A DNA stretch of 64,000 bases from Microbacterium paludicola (GTDB lineage: Bacteria; Actinomycetota; Actinomycetes; Actinomycetales; Microbacteriaceae), in assembly GCF_015235415.1 (NCBI RefSeq), contig NZ_JADGLL010000001.1, forward strand, positions 62,001-126,000. Reading direction: 5' to 3'. Position 1 is the first letter of the stretch, and each line of letters starts with the position of its first letter. Below are positions 47,360-59,778 of this stretch, in pieces. The translations under genes and the position numbers were made by a program. The notes beneath the pieces are model-generated. The model was not told where the DNA came from, did no database searches, and saw nothing but the letters and a program-made list of their open reading frames with translations.

Positions 47360-48463
47360 ATGCGGATCCTGGCGGCGATGAGCGGTGGAGTCGACTCCGC
47401 CGTGGCCGCGGCGCGCGCGGTCGACGCGGGGCACGAGGTTGTGGGCGTTCACCTCGCGCTGTCCCGCGCGGGCGGCACGCTGCGCACCGGCAGCCGCGGC
47501 TGCTGCACGATCGAGGACGCGATGGATGCCCGCCGCGTCGCCGACAAGCTGGGCATCCCGTTCTACGTGTGGGACTTCTCCGAGCGGTTCCGCGACGACG
47601 TGATCGACGACTTCGTCGCCGAGTACCAGGCGGGTCGCACGCCCAACCCCTGCATGCGCTGCAACGAGAAGATCAAGTTCGCCGCGCTCCTCGAGCGGGC
47701 ACTCGAGCTCGGCTTCGACGCCGTCTGCACCGGTCACTACGCGATCCTGCGCGACGGCGAGCGCGGGCTCGAGCTTCACCGCTCCAGCGAGGAGGCCAAG
47801 GATCAGTCGTACGTGCTCGGCGTGCTGACGGCCGAGCAGCTCGCGCACACGTACTTCCCGCTCGGTGAGACGCCGTCCAAGGCGCTCGTGCGCGCCGAGG
47901 CCGAGGCGCGCGGCTTCACGGTGGCGAAGAAGCCCGACAGCTACGACATCTGCTTCATCCCGGACGGCGACACGCGCGGGTGGCTCGCCGACAAGGTCGG
48001 CACCGCGCCGGGCGAGATCCTCGACCGGGAGGGCGCGGTTGTGGGCTCCCATGACGGCGCGCACGCGTTCACGGTGGGACAGCGCAAGGGGCTGCGTCTT
48101 GGCGTTCCGGCGCCGGATGGGAAGCCGCGCTTCGTGCTGGAGGTGCGGCCCGTGACGAACACCGTGGTGGTCGGGCCGAAGGAGGCCCTCGCGATCGGCG
48201 AGCTCGCCGGCGGCCGCTTCACGTGGGCCGGTGCCGCGCCGCTCGACGCGACCACCCCCTTCCGGTGCGACGTCCAGGTGCGGGCGCACGCGGATCCGGT
48301 TCCCGCCGTGGCCGTGGTGCGCGACGGCGAGCTGGTCGTGACGCCGGATGACCCGCTGCACGGCGTCGCGCCCGGCCAGACGGCCGTCATCTACGACCAC
48401 ACGCGCGTGATCGGCCAGTGCACGATCGACCGCACGGTGTCGGCCGTTCCCGCGGGCGTCTAG
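47360..48463 (+). CDS. mnmA: tRNA-specific 2-thiouridylase MnmA
   Basis: MnmA (367 aa) makes s2U34 in tRNA. The PP-loop is [12 protein letters not shown]; catalytic cysteines lie in [12 protein letters not shown] and [12 protein letters not shown]; the ATP site includes CTGHYAIL and [10 protein letters not shown]. The ATG at 47360 follows TAGACT by six bases with no ribosome site, so it is probably leaderless. It acts with the upstream cysteine desulfurase. Confidence 0.96.
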   Translation: MRILAAMSGGVDSAVAAARAVDAGHEVVGVHLALSRAGGTLRTGSRGCCTIEDAMDARRVADKLGIPFYVWDFSERFRDDVIDDFVAEYQAGRTPNPCMRCNEKIKFAALLERALELGFDAVCTGHYAILRDGERGLELHRSSEEAKDQSYVLGVLTAEQLAHTYFPLGETPSKALVRAEAEARGFTVAKKPDSYDICFIPDGDTRGWLADKVGTAPGEILDREGAVVGSHDGAHAFTVGQRKGLRLGVPAPDGKPRFVLEVRPVTNTVVVGPKEALAIGELAGGRFTWAGAAPLDATTPFRCDVQVRAHADPVPAVAVVRDGELVVTPDDPLHGVAPGQTAVIYDHTRVIGQCTIDRTVSAVPAGV

Positions 48464-48513
48464 CCCGTCCGGTCTGTGGTCGGCAAGCCCCGGGGGATGT
48501 CCCACCCCCTTCG

Positions 48514-50877
<2,364 letters not shown>

Positions 50878-50880
50878 CGC

Positions 50881-51213
50881 TCACAGCCCATCGAGCTCGT
50901 CGAGCAGCTCCACGGCGGCGCGCGCGTACTCGCCGATCCACCGGTCATGGATGCGCTTGATCGGCAGGGGAGCGAGCGTCAGACGCCGCTCGCGGCCGAC
51001 GCGGTGGCCGATCACGAGCTCGGCGCGCTCGAGCACCCTCAGATGCTGCAGTGCCGTCGTCCGGTCGAGCTCCGGGAATCTGCCGCACAGCTCGCCCGTC
51101 GAGCACGGCCCCTCCCGGAGCACGTCGAGCATGCGCCGCCGCGTCGACGATGCCAGGGCCTTGAACACCCGCTCGTCATCGGCGTCATCGCTCTTGCGTG
51201 GCGCATCAGACAT
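50881..51213 (-). CDS. ArsR-family transcriptional regulator
   Basis: A 110-residue winged-helix repressor (VFKALASSTRRRMLDVLREG, STGELCGRFPELDRTTALQHLRVLERAELV, VGRERRLTLAPLPIKRI). No metal-binding ELCVCDL-type cysteine pair is visible, so it is probably not a metal sensor. It is divergent from an SRPBCC gene across only 16 bases, a common pairing in which the regulator controls both. Confidence 0.9.
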   Translation of the reverse strand: MSDAPRKSDDADDERVFKALASSTRRRMLDVLREGPCSTGELCGRFPELDRTTALQHLRVLERAELVIGHRVGRERRLTLAPLPIKRIHDRWIGEYARAAVELLDELDGL

Positions 51214-51232
51214 GTTGTAAAAATATCACATG
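51211..51232. promoter_or_regulatory. Overlapping divergent leaderless promoters / ArsR operator
   Basis: CATGTTGTAAAAATATCACA then TG: the two start codons form the ends of a CATGT...ACATG inverted repeat. Minus strand: TATTTT, six bases, ATG. Plus strand: TAAAAA, six bases, ATG. The core is very AT-rich for this genome. Confidence 0.6.
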
Positions 51233-51706
51233 AACGACACCGAGCCCCTGTCCGAGCTGCGCTTCACCGTCTCGGGTCGCGTGTCGCGCCCCGTCGCCGA
51301 CGTGTACGAGGCGGTCGCCGATCCCGGCCAGCTCTCCCGCTACTTCACGACCGGAGGGGCGCGCGGGCGGCTCGAGGCCGGCGCGGATGTCACGTGGGAC
51401 TTCGCCGACTTCCCCGGCGCGTTTCCGGTCACGGTGGTCGAGGCACAAGCCCCGAACCGGATCGTCATCGAATGGGATGGCGCAGAGACGGCCGGGGGCC
51501 GCGGCACAACGCGCACGACCTTCGAGTTCGCGTCGATCGATGACGGCACGCGCACCCTCGTCACGATCACGGAGGAGGCCTGGGCGGCGACGGCGGCCGG
51601 CGCGAAGAGCGCGTTCGGCAACTGCGAGGGCTGGACCGGGATGCTCGCCGCGCTGAAGGCCTGGGTCGAGCACGGCATCAACCTGCGCGAGGGGTTCTAC
51701 CGCTGA
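51230..51706 (+). CDS. SRPBCC/AHSA1-domain protein
   Basis: A 158-residue START-like hydrophobic-pocket protein (FTVSGRVSRPVADVYEAVAD, YFTTGGARGRLEAGADVTWDF, LVTITEEAWAAT, GNCEGWTGMLAALKAWVEHG). Members bind lipids or small ligands, and many are paired with ArsR regulators as here. No ribosome-binding site precedes its ATG, in line with a leaderless transcript. Confidence 0.88.
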   Translation: MNDTEPLSELRFTVSGRVSRPVADVYEAVADPGQLSRYFTTGGARGRLEAGADVTWDFADFPGAFPVTVVEAQAPNRIVIEWDGAETAGGRGTTRTTFEFASIDDGTRTLVTITEEAWAATAAGAKSAFGNCEGWTGMLAALKAWVEHGINLREGFYR

Positions 51707-51732
51707 GCGGCGCGCCGGCGCGGGTGGCCGAA

Positions 51733-51745
51733 TAGGCTCGGAGAC
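51733..51745 (+). promoter_or_regulatory. Leaderless -10 of the aldo/keto reductase gene
   Basis: TAGGCT (51733-51738) and seven bases before the ATG at 51746. Confidence 0.5.
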
Positions 51746-52735
51746 ATGGAACCGCGCACCCTCGGCCGCACCGGCCGCGACGTCTCGACGATCGGCCTCG
51801 GAACCTGGCAGCTCGGCGCGGATTGGGGCGATGTCGCGCAGAGCGACGCGTTCGCCGTGCTCGACGCCGCCCACTCGTCCGGCGTCACGATCTTCGACAC
51901 CGCGGATGTCTACGGCGACGGCCGCAGCGAGCAGACGATCGGGGAGTGGCTGCGCGCCAACCCCGACTCCGGTGTGTTCGTCGCGACCAAGATGATCCGC
52001 CGGGCGGACGCCCCGGATCTGGCGCACGCGACGCTCGAGAACTTCCGCGCCTGGACCGACCGCTCCCGCCGGAACCTGGGCGTCGACACGCTCGACCTCG
52101 TGCAGCTTCACTGCCCCACGAGCGACGTGTACGAGACCGACCGCGTATTCGACGACCTCGACACCCTGGTGGCGGACGGCGCCATCGCGAACTACGGCGT
52201 GAGCGTCGAGACCGTCGCCGAGGCCCTGCGCGCCATCGAGCGCCCCGGCGTGGCGAGCGTGCAGATCATCCTGAACGCGTTCCGTCGCAAGCCGCTCGAG
52301 GAGGTGCTTCCGGCGGCGATCGCCGCGGGCGTCGGCATCATCGCGCGCGTGCCGCTCGCGAGCGGGCTGCTGAGCGGCCGCTACACGCGGGAGACGACGT
52401 TCGCGGAGAACGACCACCGCAACTACAACCGCGACGGGTCGGCATTCGACGTGGGCGAGACGTTCTCGGGCGTCGACTACGAGACGGGCGTCGACGCGGC
52501 GCAGCGCTTCTCCGCGCTCGCGCGCGAGGCGGGCCTCGAGCCGGCCACCGCGGCCCTCGCGTGGGTCGCGCAGCAGCCCGGAGTGACCACGGTCATCCCC
52601 GGCGCGCGGAACCCGGAGCAGGCTCGCGCGAATGCCGCGGCCGGTGAGGTCGGGCCGCTGCCGCAGGACTTCCTCGACGCGGTGCGCGACCTGTACGACG
52701 AGGCCATCCGCCCGCTGGTGCACGACCGCTGGTAA
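51746..52735 (+). CDS. Aldo/keto reductase
   Basis: A 329-residue NADPH-dependent TIM-barrel oxidoreductase. Catalytic Asp/Tyr in FDTADVYGDGRSE, Lys in VATKMI, His in VQLHCPTS, and the cofactor region VIPGARNPEQARANAAA. It resembles the YdhF/IolS-like group. Physiological substrate unknown. It is followed by a long inverted repeat that separates it from a convergent helicase gene. Confidence 0.92.
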   Translation: MEPRTLGRTGRDVSTIGLGTWQLGADWGDVAQSDAFAVLDAAHSSGVTIFDTADVYGDGRSEQTIGEWLRANPDSGVFVATKMIRRADAPDLAHATLENFRAWTDRSRRNLGVDTLDLVQLHCPTSDVYETDRVFDDLDTLVADGAIANYGVSVETVAEALRAIERPGVASVQIILNAFRRKPLEEVLPAAIAAGVGIIARVPLASGLLSGRYTRETTFAENDHRNYNRDGSAFDVGETFSGVDYETGVDAAQRFSALAREAGLEPATAALAWVAQQPGVTTVIPGARNPEQARANAAAGEVGPLPQDFLDAVRDLYDEAIRPLVHDRW

Positions 52736-52743
52736 GCCCGAAA

Positions 52744-52808
52744 CGAGGAGATCCGCGCTCCTGAGGAGGATTCAGTCCGAAACCTCCTCAGGAACGCGGA
52801 TCTCCTCG
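52744..52808. terminator. 26-bp inverted repeat between convergent genes
   Basis: Left arm 52744-52769 (CGAGGAGATCCGCG-CT-CCTGAGGAGG as 14+2+10) and right arm 52783-52808 match as reverse complements with one mismatch. The loop has 13 bases (ATTCAGTCCGAAA). It lies between the stops of the aldo/keto reductase and DEAD-box genes and could terminate both. Its unusually long arms suggest a repeat family. Confidence 0.8.
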
Positions 52809-52823
52809 CGAGGCGAGGCGCCG

Positions 52824-54608
52824 TCAGTCCTTACGGTGGCGGGGCTTGCGGGGCCCGCGGTCGTCGCGGTCCTGACCGCGCGCGTCGCCGTCGCGCGAGG
52901 GGCGCCGCCCGCGGGGGCCGCGATCCGGGGCGATCTCGATGAGCTTGCCCGAGATGCGGGTGTCGCGCAGCTTCTCGAGCACCCGGCGGTCGAGGTTCGC
53001 GGGCAGCTCGACGATCGAGAAGTCGGGGCGGATCTGGATGGCCCCGAAGTCGTCGCGGCCGAGGCCGCCCTCGTTCGCCAGCGCGCCGACGATCTGACGG
53101 GGCTCGACGCGGTGACGACGCCCGACCTCGATGCGGTACGGCTCGTAGTCGCCGCGTCCGCGGCGCGGGGGCCGGTCCTCCCGGGCGCCGCGATCCGATC
53201 CGGTGCGCTCGCGCGGGGGCCTGTTGTCGGCGGCGACCGCGGCGGCGAGCTGGTCGTTCTCGGCCTCGATGAGCAGCGGCTTGTCGCCCTGGGCGACGAT
53301 CGCCAGCGCGGCGGCGACGTCCACCTCGGGCACGTCGTGGTTGCGCACGTAGTGGGCGATCACGTCGCGGTACGCGTCGAGCCGGCCGGTGTCCTGCAGC
53401 GCCTCGGTGATCGCGTCGTCGAACCGGGCGAGGCGCGTGCTGTTGACGTCCTCGGCCGTGGGCAGCTGCATCTGGGTGGGCTGCTGACGCGTCGCCTTCT
53501 CGATGTGGCCGAGGAGGTAGCGCTCACGCGGGGTGATGAAGCTGATCGCGTCGCCCGTGCGGCCCGCGCGGCCGGTGCGGCCGATGCGGTGCACGTACGA
53601 CTCGGTGTCGGTCGGGATGTCGAAGTTGACGACGTGGCTGATGCGCTCGACGTCGAGGCCGCGGGCGGCGACGTCAGTGGCGACGAGGATGTCGAGCTTC
53701 GCCTCCTTGAGCTGGTTCACCGTGCGCTCGCGCAGGTTCTGGGGGATGTCGCCGTTGATCGCCGCGGCGGAATAGCCGCGGGCGCGCAGCTTCTCGGCCA
53801 GCGTCTCGGTCTCGTTCTTCGTGCGGACGAAGACGATCATCCCGTCGAAGTTCTCGACCTCGAGGATGCGCGTGAGGGCATCCACCTTCTGCGAGTACGA
53901 CACGACGAGGTAGCGCTGGGTGATGTTGGCGTTCGTCGCGGTCTTCGACTTGACCGAGATCTCCTGCGGGTCGCGCAGGTACTGCTGCGCGATCCGGCGG
54001 ATCTGCGCCGGCATGGTCGCCGAGAACAGCGCGACCTGCTTCTCCTCGGGCGTCTGCGACAGGATCTGCTCGACGTCCTCGGCGAAGCCCATCTTCAGCA
54101 TCTCGTCCGCCTCGTCGAGCACGAGGTAGTCGAGCTCCGACAGGTCGAGCGTGCCCTTGGCGAGGTGGTCCATCACGCGGCCGGGGGTGCCCACGACGAT
54201 CTGGACGCCGCGGCGCAGCGCGGACAGCTGCACGCCGTAGCCCTGGCCGCCGTAGACGGGAAGCAGGCGCACGTCGGGCATCTGCGCCGCGTACGACTCG
54301 AAGGCCTCGGCCACCTGCAGCGCGAGCTCGCGGGTGGGGGCCAGGACGAGGGCCTGCGGCACCTTGCGGTTGACGTCGAGTCGCTGCAGGATCGGCAGCG
54401 CGAACGCCGCGGTCTTGCCCGTGCCGGTCTGCGCCATGCCCACCACGTCGCGCCCGCTCAGCAGCGTCGGGATCGTCGCCTGCTGGATCGGGGAGGGGGT
54501 CTCGTAACCGAGGTCGCGGATCGCGGACAGGACGGATCCGGTGATCCCGAGCTCCTCGAAGCCGGGGGTGGCAGCGGTCTCGGTCAGAGTGTCATCTTCA
54601 ATAGGCAC
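52824..54608 (-). CDS. deaD: DEAD-box RNA helicase (DeaD/CsdA-like)
   Basis: A 594-residue helicase. Q motif GYETPSPIQQATIP, I AQTGTGKTAAF, II VLDEADEML, III SATMP, VI HRIGRTGRAGRTG. After the helicase core, about residues 485-560 form a DbpA-type RNA-binding domain (ALANEGGLGRDDFGAIQI), and the end is Arg/Gly/Asp-rich (RGPRGRRPSRDGDARG). Likely roles are ribosome assembly and RNA decay, often cold-induced. GTG start at 54608. Confidence 0.94.
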   Translation of the reverse strand: MPIEDDTLTETAATPGFEELGITGSVLSAIRDLGYETPSPIQQATIPTLLSGRDVVGMAQTGTGKTAAFALPILQRLDVNRKVPQALVLAPTRELALQVAEAFESYAAQMPDVRLLPVYGGQGYGVQLSALRRGVQIVVGTPGRVMDHLAKGTLDLSELDYLVLDEADEMLKMGFAEDVEQILSQTPEEKQVALFSATMPAQIRRIAQQYLRDPQEISVKSKTATNANITQRYLVVSYSQKVDALTRILEVENFDGMIVFVRTKNETETLAEKLRARGYSAAAINGDIPQNLRERTVNQLKEAKLDILVATDVAARGLDVERISHVVNFDIPTDTESYVHRIGRTGRAGRTGDAISFITPRERYLLGHIEKATRQQPTQMQLPTAEDVNSTRLARFDDAITEALQDTGRLDAYRDVIAHYVRNHDVPEVDVAAALAIVAQGDKPLLIEAENDQLAAAVAADNRPPRERTGSDRGAREDRPPRRGRGDYEPYRIEVGRRHRVEPRQIVGALANEGGLGRDDFGAIQIRPDFSIVELPANLDRRVLEKLRDTRISGKLIEIAPDRGPRGRRPSRDGDARGQDRDDRGPRKPRHRKD

Positions 54609-54669
54609 GTGGCCACGGTAGCCCCTGCCCCTGTCAGTACGCCTGACTCGCCGACCGGGCGCCCGCTGA

Positions 54670-56373
54670 TCAGGACGCGCCGGCGGTGAGCTGGAGGATC
54701 TGCTCCTTCACCTGCCGGCGCAGCACCTTGCCGATCATCGACTTGGGAAGCTCGTCGACGATGAAGATGCGGCGGGGGACCTTGTACGGGGTGAGGGTGT
54801 CGCGCACGTGCGTGCGCACCGCCTCCACGTCGATCTCGGCGCTCCCGTCGGTGACGATCGCGGCGACGACCTCCTCGCCACTGCGCGCGTTCGGCAGGCC
54901 GACGACCGCGGCGTCGGCGATGCCGGGGTACTGCCGCAGGGCGGTCTCGACCTCGGTGGGCGCGACGTTGAAGCCGCCCGTGATGATGAGCTCCTTGATC
55001 CGGTCCACGATCCGGACGAACCCGGCGTCGTCGATCGTGACGATGTCGCCGGTGCGGAACCAGCCGTCGACGAACACCTCCTCGGTCTCCTCGCGCTTGC
55101 CGTAGTAGCCGCCGAACACCTGCGGGCCCCGCACGATGAGCTCACCCGGCTGACCCTGCTCCACGTCGCGCGTCGGCTCATCCGGGTCGACCACGCGGCA
55201 CTCGGTGCCCGGCAGCGGCAGGCCCACCGATCCGGCGACACGGTGGGAGGCGACCGGGTTCGCCATCAGCACGGGCGAGCACTCGCTGAGGCCGTAGCCC
55301 TCGACGAGGAAGCCGCCCGACTCGGCCTCGAAGGGCTCGACGAGGTCGGCGGACAGCGCCATGGCACCGGAGATCGCGATCTCGGTGCCCGCCAGCGACA
55401 CTCCGCGCTCCTTCGCCCGCTTGAGCAGGCGCTCGGCGATGGGAGGAACGAGCGGCAGGAACGTCGCCGGGTGCTTCTTCACGACGTCGAGCACCATGTC
55501 GGGGTCGAACTTCGGGAACAGCACGAGCCGCGCGCCCATCGACATCGCGAAGGTGAGGCACAGCGTCAGGCCGTACGCGTGGAACATGGGCAGCACGGCG
55601 TACACGTTCGTGCCGCGGCCGCGCGTGATGGTCGGCACCCAGGCGCGGGCCTGCGCGGCGTTCGCGAGCAGGTTCCGGTGCGTGAGCGCCGCCCCCTTCG
55701 GCGTGCCGGTGGTGCCCGACGTGTACTGGATGATCGCCAGGTCGTCGGTCGCCGGGCCGGGATGCGAGGCAGGCAGGGGAGCGGCCCGCAGCAGCTCCTC
55801 CCACTGCGGCACGCCGTGGACCCGCTCGGTCAGCTGCGCCCGCGACTCGCGGGCCTTGGGGATCGGCAGGCGCAGCGCTGCGCGCATGGGCAGCGGCATC
55901 GCGCGGGTCACGTCCACAGAGATCAGGTTCTTCACGGCGAGGTCGGCCGGGAACTGCTGCACGGTCCCGACGACCTTGCTCCACACGATCGCGTGCTTCG
56001 CGCCGTGGTCCTCGAACTGCTTGCGCAGCTCGCGCGGCGTGTAGAGCGGGTTGTGCTCGACCACGACGGCACCGAGGCGCAGGATCGCGTAGAACGCGAT
56101 GATGTGCTGCGGGCAGTTGGGAAGGATGATCGCGACCGGATCGCCTTTGCGCACGCCCCGCGCGTGGAGGCCGGCAGCAGCGCGATCGATCGCCGCGTTC
56201 AGATCGGCGTAGCTCGTTGTGCGGCCGAAGAACTGCAGCGCCGGCGCGTCGGCGAACTCGCGCCCGGAGGCGGCGACGAGGTCGGGAAGCGACCCGCTGA
56301 TCTCGTCGAGGTCGGTGGGGACTCCAGCGGCATAGCTGCTCACCCAGGGGCGCGGCGGATCGAAGGTCGTCAC
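54670..56373 (-). CDS. Long-chain fatty acid-CoA ligase
   Basis: A 567-residue AMP-forming ligase. ATP loop YTSGTTGTPKGAALTH, A5 GYGLSECSPV, hinge TGDIVTIDDAGF with RIVDRIKELIITGGFNV, and the catalytic Lys in PKSMIGKVLRRQ. Full length and motifs match FadD. GTG 56373. It has 60 bases to gatC, which is divergent. Chain-length preference cannot be read from the sequence. Confidence 0.92.
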   Translation of the reverse strand: MTTFDPPRPWVSSYAAGVPTDLDEISGSLPDLVAASGREFADAPALQFFGRTTSYADLNAAIDRAAAGLHARGVRKGDPVAIILPNCPQHIIAFYAILRLGAVVVEHNPLYTPRELRKQFEDHGAKHAIVWSKVVGTVQQFPADLAVKNLISVDVTRAMPLPMRAALRLPIPKARESRAQLTERVHGVPQWEELLRAAPLPASHPGPATDDLAIIQYTSGTTGTPKGAALTHRNLLANAAQARAWVPTITRGRGTNVYAVLPMFHAYGLTLCLTFAMSMGARLVLFPKFDPDMVLDVVKKHPATFLPLVPPIAERLLKRAKERGVSLAGTEIAISGAMALSADLVEPFEAESGGFLVEGYGLSECSPVLMANPVASHRVAGSVGLPLPGTECRVVDPDEPTRDVEQGQPGELIVRGPQVFGGYYGKREETEEVFVDGWFRTGDIVTIDDAGFVRIVDRIKELIITGGFNVAPTEVETALRQYPGIADAAVVGLPNARSGEEVVAAIVTDGSAEIDVEAVRTHVRDTLTPYKVPRRIFIVDELPKSMIGKVLRRQVKEQILQLTAGAS

Positions 56374-56420
56374 GCGACCAGCCTAGGCGTGACGGCTCGG
56401 GACGGCAGAGCGTCACCACG

Positions 56421-56432
56421 TAGACTCTGGGG
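56421..56432 (+). promoter_or_regulatory. Leaderless -10 of gatC
   Basis: TAGACT (56421-56426), CTGGGG, then GTG at 56433. Confidence 0.65.
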
Positions 56433-56732
56433 GTGTCTGAAATCACCCCTGATCTCGTGCGCCATCTCGGTGTGCTCGCCCGGATCCAGCTGAGCGACGA
56501 GGAGGTGACCAGCTTGACCTCCGAGCTCGACGCGATCGTCGACAACATCGCCAAGGTCGCGCAGGTCGCCACCCCCGACGTCCCCGCCACGAGCCACCCC
56601 ATCCCGATGCAGAACGTCTTCCGCCCCGACGAGGTGGCGGAGACGCTCACCACCGCGCAGGCACTGCAGAATGCGCCCGATGCCGACGGCTCGCGCTTCC
56701 GCGTGACCGCGATCCTCGGCGAAGAAGAGTAA
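56433..56732 (+). CDS. gatC: Asp-tRNA(Asn)/Glu-tRNA(Gln) amidotransferase subunit C
   Basis: GatC (99 aa) stabilises the GatA-GatB complex. [17 protein letters not shown] and [22 protein letters not shown] are typical. The leaderless GTG start is supported by TAGACT six bases upstream. It leads the gatC-gatA-gatB operon. Confidence 0.96.
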   Translation: MSEITPDLVRHLGVLARIQLSDEEVTSLTSELDAIVDNIAKVAQVATPDVPATSHPIPMQNVFRPDEVAETLTTAQALQNAPDADGSRFRVTAILGEEE

Positions 56733-56746
56733 GGACGCGACGAGCT

Positions 56747-58261
56747 GTGACAGACATCACCCGCCTGAGCGCGGCCGATCTGGCCGCCAAGCTCGCCTCG
56801 CGCGAGATCTCCAGCGTCGAGGCCACGCAGGCCCACCTCGACCGCATCGCCGCCGTCGACGGCGACGTCCACGCCTTCCTCCACGTCTCGGACCACGCTC
56901 TCGACGTCGCGGCCGACGTGGACCGCCGCCGCGCGGGCGGCGAGCAGCTCGGCCCGGTCGCGGGCGTGCCGCTCGCGATCAAGGACGTGCTTGTCACGAC
57001 CGACATGCCCTCGACCTCCGGGTCGAAGATCCTCGAGGGGTACATGTCGCCCTTCGACGCCACGGTCGTCGCGCGCTCGCGCGCGGCGGATCTGGTGCCG
57101 CTCGGCAAGACCAACATGGACGAGTTCGCGATGGGCTCGTCCACCGAGCACTCCGCGTACGGTCCCACGCGCAACCCGTGGGACCTCGACCGGATCCCCG
57201 GCGGCTCGGGCGGCGGCTCGGCCGCGGCCGTCGCCGCGTTCGAGGCGCCTCTCGCCCTCGGCTCGGACACGGGCGGCTCGATCCGCCAGCCCGCGCACGT
57301 CACCGGCACGGTCGGCGTCAAGCCCACCTACGGCGGCGTCAGCCGCTACGGTGCGATCGCGCTGGCGTCGAGCCTCGACCAGGTCGGCCCCGTGACCCGC
57401 ACGGTGCTCGACGCGGGCCTGCTGCACGACGTGGTCGCCGGACACGACATCCACGACGCGACCTCGATCGCCGACCCGTGGCCCTCGTTCGCCGAGGCGG
57501 CCCGAGAGGGCGCGCGCGGCGATGTGCTGAAGGGCCTCAAGGTCGGCGTCGTCAAGGAGCTTCCCGACAGCGGGTTCCAGGCCGGTGTCGCCTCGTCGTT
57601 CCGCGACGCGCTGGCGAAGCTTGAGGCGCAGGGCGCCGAGATCGTGGAGATCAGCGCGCCGCACTTCGAGTACGCCGTGGCGGCGTACTACCTGATCCTC
57701 CCCGCGGAGGCGTCGAGCAACCTCGCGAAGTTCGACTCGGTGCGCTTCGGCCTTCGCGTCGACGTGCCGGGCGGCACGGTCGAGGACGTCATGTCGGCCA
57801 CGCGCGACGCGGGCTTCGGTCCCGAGGTGAAGCGCCGCATCATCCTCGGCACCTACGCGCTGTCGGCGGGCTACTACGACGCGTACTACGGCAGCGCGCA
57901 GAAGGTGCGCACGCTCATCCAGCGCGACTTCGACCAGGCCTTCGCGTCGGTGGACGTCATCGCGACGCCGTCCGCGCCGACGACGGCGTTCAAGATCGGC
58001 GAGAAGATCGACGACCCGCTGTCGATGTACCTCAACGACCTCACGACGATCCCGGCGAACCTCGCCGGCGTGCCCGGCATCTCGGTGCCGTCCGGTCTCG
58101 CCGAGGAGGACGGTCTGCCCGTGGGCATCCAGTTCCTGGCCCCCGCCCGCGAGGACGCGCGCCTGTACCGCGTGGGCGCCGCGCTCGAGGCGCTGCTCGT
58201 CGACGACTGGGGCGGCCTGCTGCTTGACCGCGCCCCCGCACTGCTGGGAGGGACCCGCTGA
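56747..58261 (+). CDS. gatA: Glutamyl-tRNA(Gln) amidotransferase subunit A
   Basis: GatA (504 aa) is the amidase releasing ammonia from glutamine. The Ser-cisSer-Lys triad lies in [12 protein letters not shown] (Lys), [14 protein letters not shown] and [16 protein letters not shown] 56747 follows gatC by 14 bases; the stop shares a base with the gatB ATG. Confidence 0.98.
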   Translation: MTDITRLSAADLAAKLASREISSVEATQAHLDRIAAVDGDVHAFLHVSDHALDVAADVDRRRAGGEQLGPVAGVPLAIKDVLVTTDMPSTSGSKILEGYMSPFDATVVARSRAADLVPLGKTNMDEFAMGSSTEHSAYGPTRNPWDLDRIPGGSGGGSAAAVAAFEAPLALGSDTGGSIRQPAHVTGTVGVKPTYGGVSRYGAIALASSLDQVGPVTRTVLDAGLLHDVVAGHDIHDATSIADPWPSFAEAAREGARGDVLKGLKVGVVKELPDSGFQAGVASSFRDALAKLEAQGAEIVEISAPHFEYAVAAYYLILPAEASSNLAKFDSVRFGLRVDVPGGTVEDVMSATRDAGFGPEVKRRIILGTYALSAGYYDAYYGSAQKVRTLIQRDFDQAFASVDVIATPSAPTTAFKIGEKIDDPLSMYLNDLTTIPANLAGVPGISVPSGLAEEDGLPVGIQFLAPAREDARLYRVGAALEALLVDDWGGLLLDRAPALLGGTR

Positions 58262-59778
58262 TGGCGACCGCGAAGCTGATGGACTTCGACAAGGCGCTGG
58301 AGCTGTTCGAGCCGGTCATCGGTCTCGAGGTTCACGTCGAGCTGAACACCCGGACGAAGATGTTCTCGCCGGCGGCAAACCCCGCCCACGCGGACAACCA
58401 CGACGCTGCGCCGAACACGCTCGTCGCCCCGGTCGACATGGGCCTTCCCGGCTCGATGCCGACCGTGAACGCGGAGGCGATCCGCTCGTCGATCAGCCTC
58501 GGCCTCGCGCTCGGCTGCTCGATCGCGCCCTCGAGCCGCTTCGCACGGAAGAACTACTTCTACCCGGACCTCGGCAAGAACTACCAGATCAGCCAGTACG
58601 ACGAGCCGATCGCCTTCGAGGGATCGGTCGAGGTCGAGCTGTCGGACGGCACCATCGTGACCGTGCCGATCGAGCGCGCGCACATGGAGGAGGACGCCGG
58701 AAAGCTCACGCACGTCGGCGGCGCCACCGGGCGCATCCAGGGCGCCGAGTACTCGCTCGTCGACTACAACCGCGCCGGCGTGCCGCTTGTCGAGATCGTC
58801 ACGAAGCCCATCCTCGGCGCCGAGCACCGCGCCCCGGAGCTCGCCAAGGCGTACCTCGCGACGATCCGCGACATCGCGATCGGGCTGGGCATCTCGGAGG
58901 CGCGCATGGAGCGCGGCAACATCCGGTGCGACGCGAACGTGTCGCTCCGCCCGCGAGGCGCCGAGAAGCTCGGCACCCGCACCGAGACGAAGAACGTCAA
59001 CTCGATGCGCTCGGTCGAGCGCGCGGTCCGCTACGAGATCCAGCGCCAGGCGGCGATCCTCGCCGACGGCGGCACGATCATCCAGGAGACCCGCCACTGG
59101 CACGAGGACACCGGCACCACGTCGCCCGGTCGCCCGAAGTCGGATGCCGACGACTACCGGTACTTCCCGGAGCCCGACCTGCTTCCCGTCGAGCCCAGCA
59201 TCGAGCTCATCGAGGAGCTTCGCGCCGCGCTGCCCGAGCCGCCGGCCGTCCGGCGCCGCCGCCTGAAGGGCGACTGGGGCTTCACCGACCTCGAGTTCCA
59301 GGATGTCGCCAACGGCGGCCTGCTGGCCGAGGTCGAGGCGACCGTCGCCGCCGGCGCGAGCCCCGCCGCCGCCCGCAAGTGGTGGACGGGCGAGATCACG
59401 CGCGTCGCGAACGCCGAGGGTCGCGAGCCCGCGGCACTCGTGTCGCCCGAGAACGTCGCCGCCCTGCAGAAGCTGATCGACGCGGGCACCCTGACCGACA
59501 AGCTCGCGCGTCAGGTGCTGGAGGGAGTCATCGCCGGCGAGGGAACCCCGCAGGAGGTCGTGGATGCCCGCGGTCTCGCGGTCGTCTCCGACGACGGGGC
59601 GCTCATCGCGGCGATCGACGAGGCCCTCGCCTCGCAGCCCGACGTGCTGGCGAAGATCCGCGACGGCAAGGTGCAGGCAGCCGGCGCCGTCATCGGCGCC
59701 GTGATGAAGGCGATGAAGGGCCAGGCGGACGCCGCCCGCGTCCGCGAACTCGTCCTGGAGCGCGCCGCGCAGGCGTGA
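58261..59778 (+). CDS. gatB: Aspartyl/glutamyl-tRNA amidotransferase subunit B
   Basis: GatB (505 aa) is the kinase/transamidase subunit that binds mischarged t[35 protein letters not shown] and [16 protein letters not shown] are canonical, with the YqeY-like tail ([20 protein letters not shown]). Its stop shares one base with the next ATG (TGATG). Confidence 0.98.
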   Translation: MATAKLMDFDKALELFEPVIGLEVHVELNTRTKMFSPAANPAHADNHDAAPNTLVAPVDMGLPGSMPTVNAEAIRSSISLGLALGCSIAPSSRFARKNYFYPDLGKNYQISQYDEPIAFEGSVEVELSDGTIVTVPIERAHMEEDAGKLTHVGGATGRIQGAEYSLVDYNRAGVPLVEIVTKPILGAEHRAPELAKAYLATIRDIAIGLGISEARMERGNIRCDANVSLRPRGAEKLGTRTETKNVNSMRSVERAVRYEIQRQAAILADGGTIIQETRHWHEDTGTTSPGRPKSDADDYRYFPEPDLLPVEPSIELIEELRAALPEPPAVRRRRLKGDWGFTDLEFQDVANGGLLAEVEATVAAGASPAAARKWWTGEITRVANAEGREPAALVSPENVAALQKLIDAGTLTDKLARQVLEGVIAGEGTPQEVVDARGLAVVSDDGALIAAIDEALASQPDVLAKIRDGKVQAAGAVIGAVMKAMKGQADAARVRELVLERAAQA

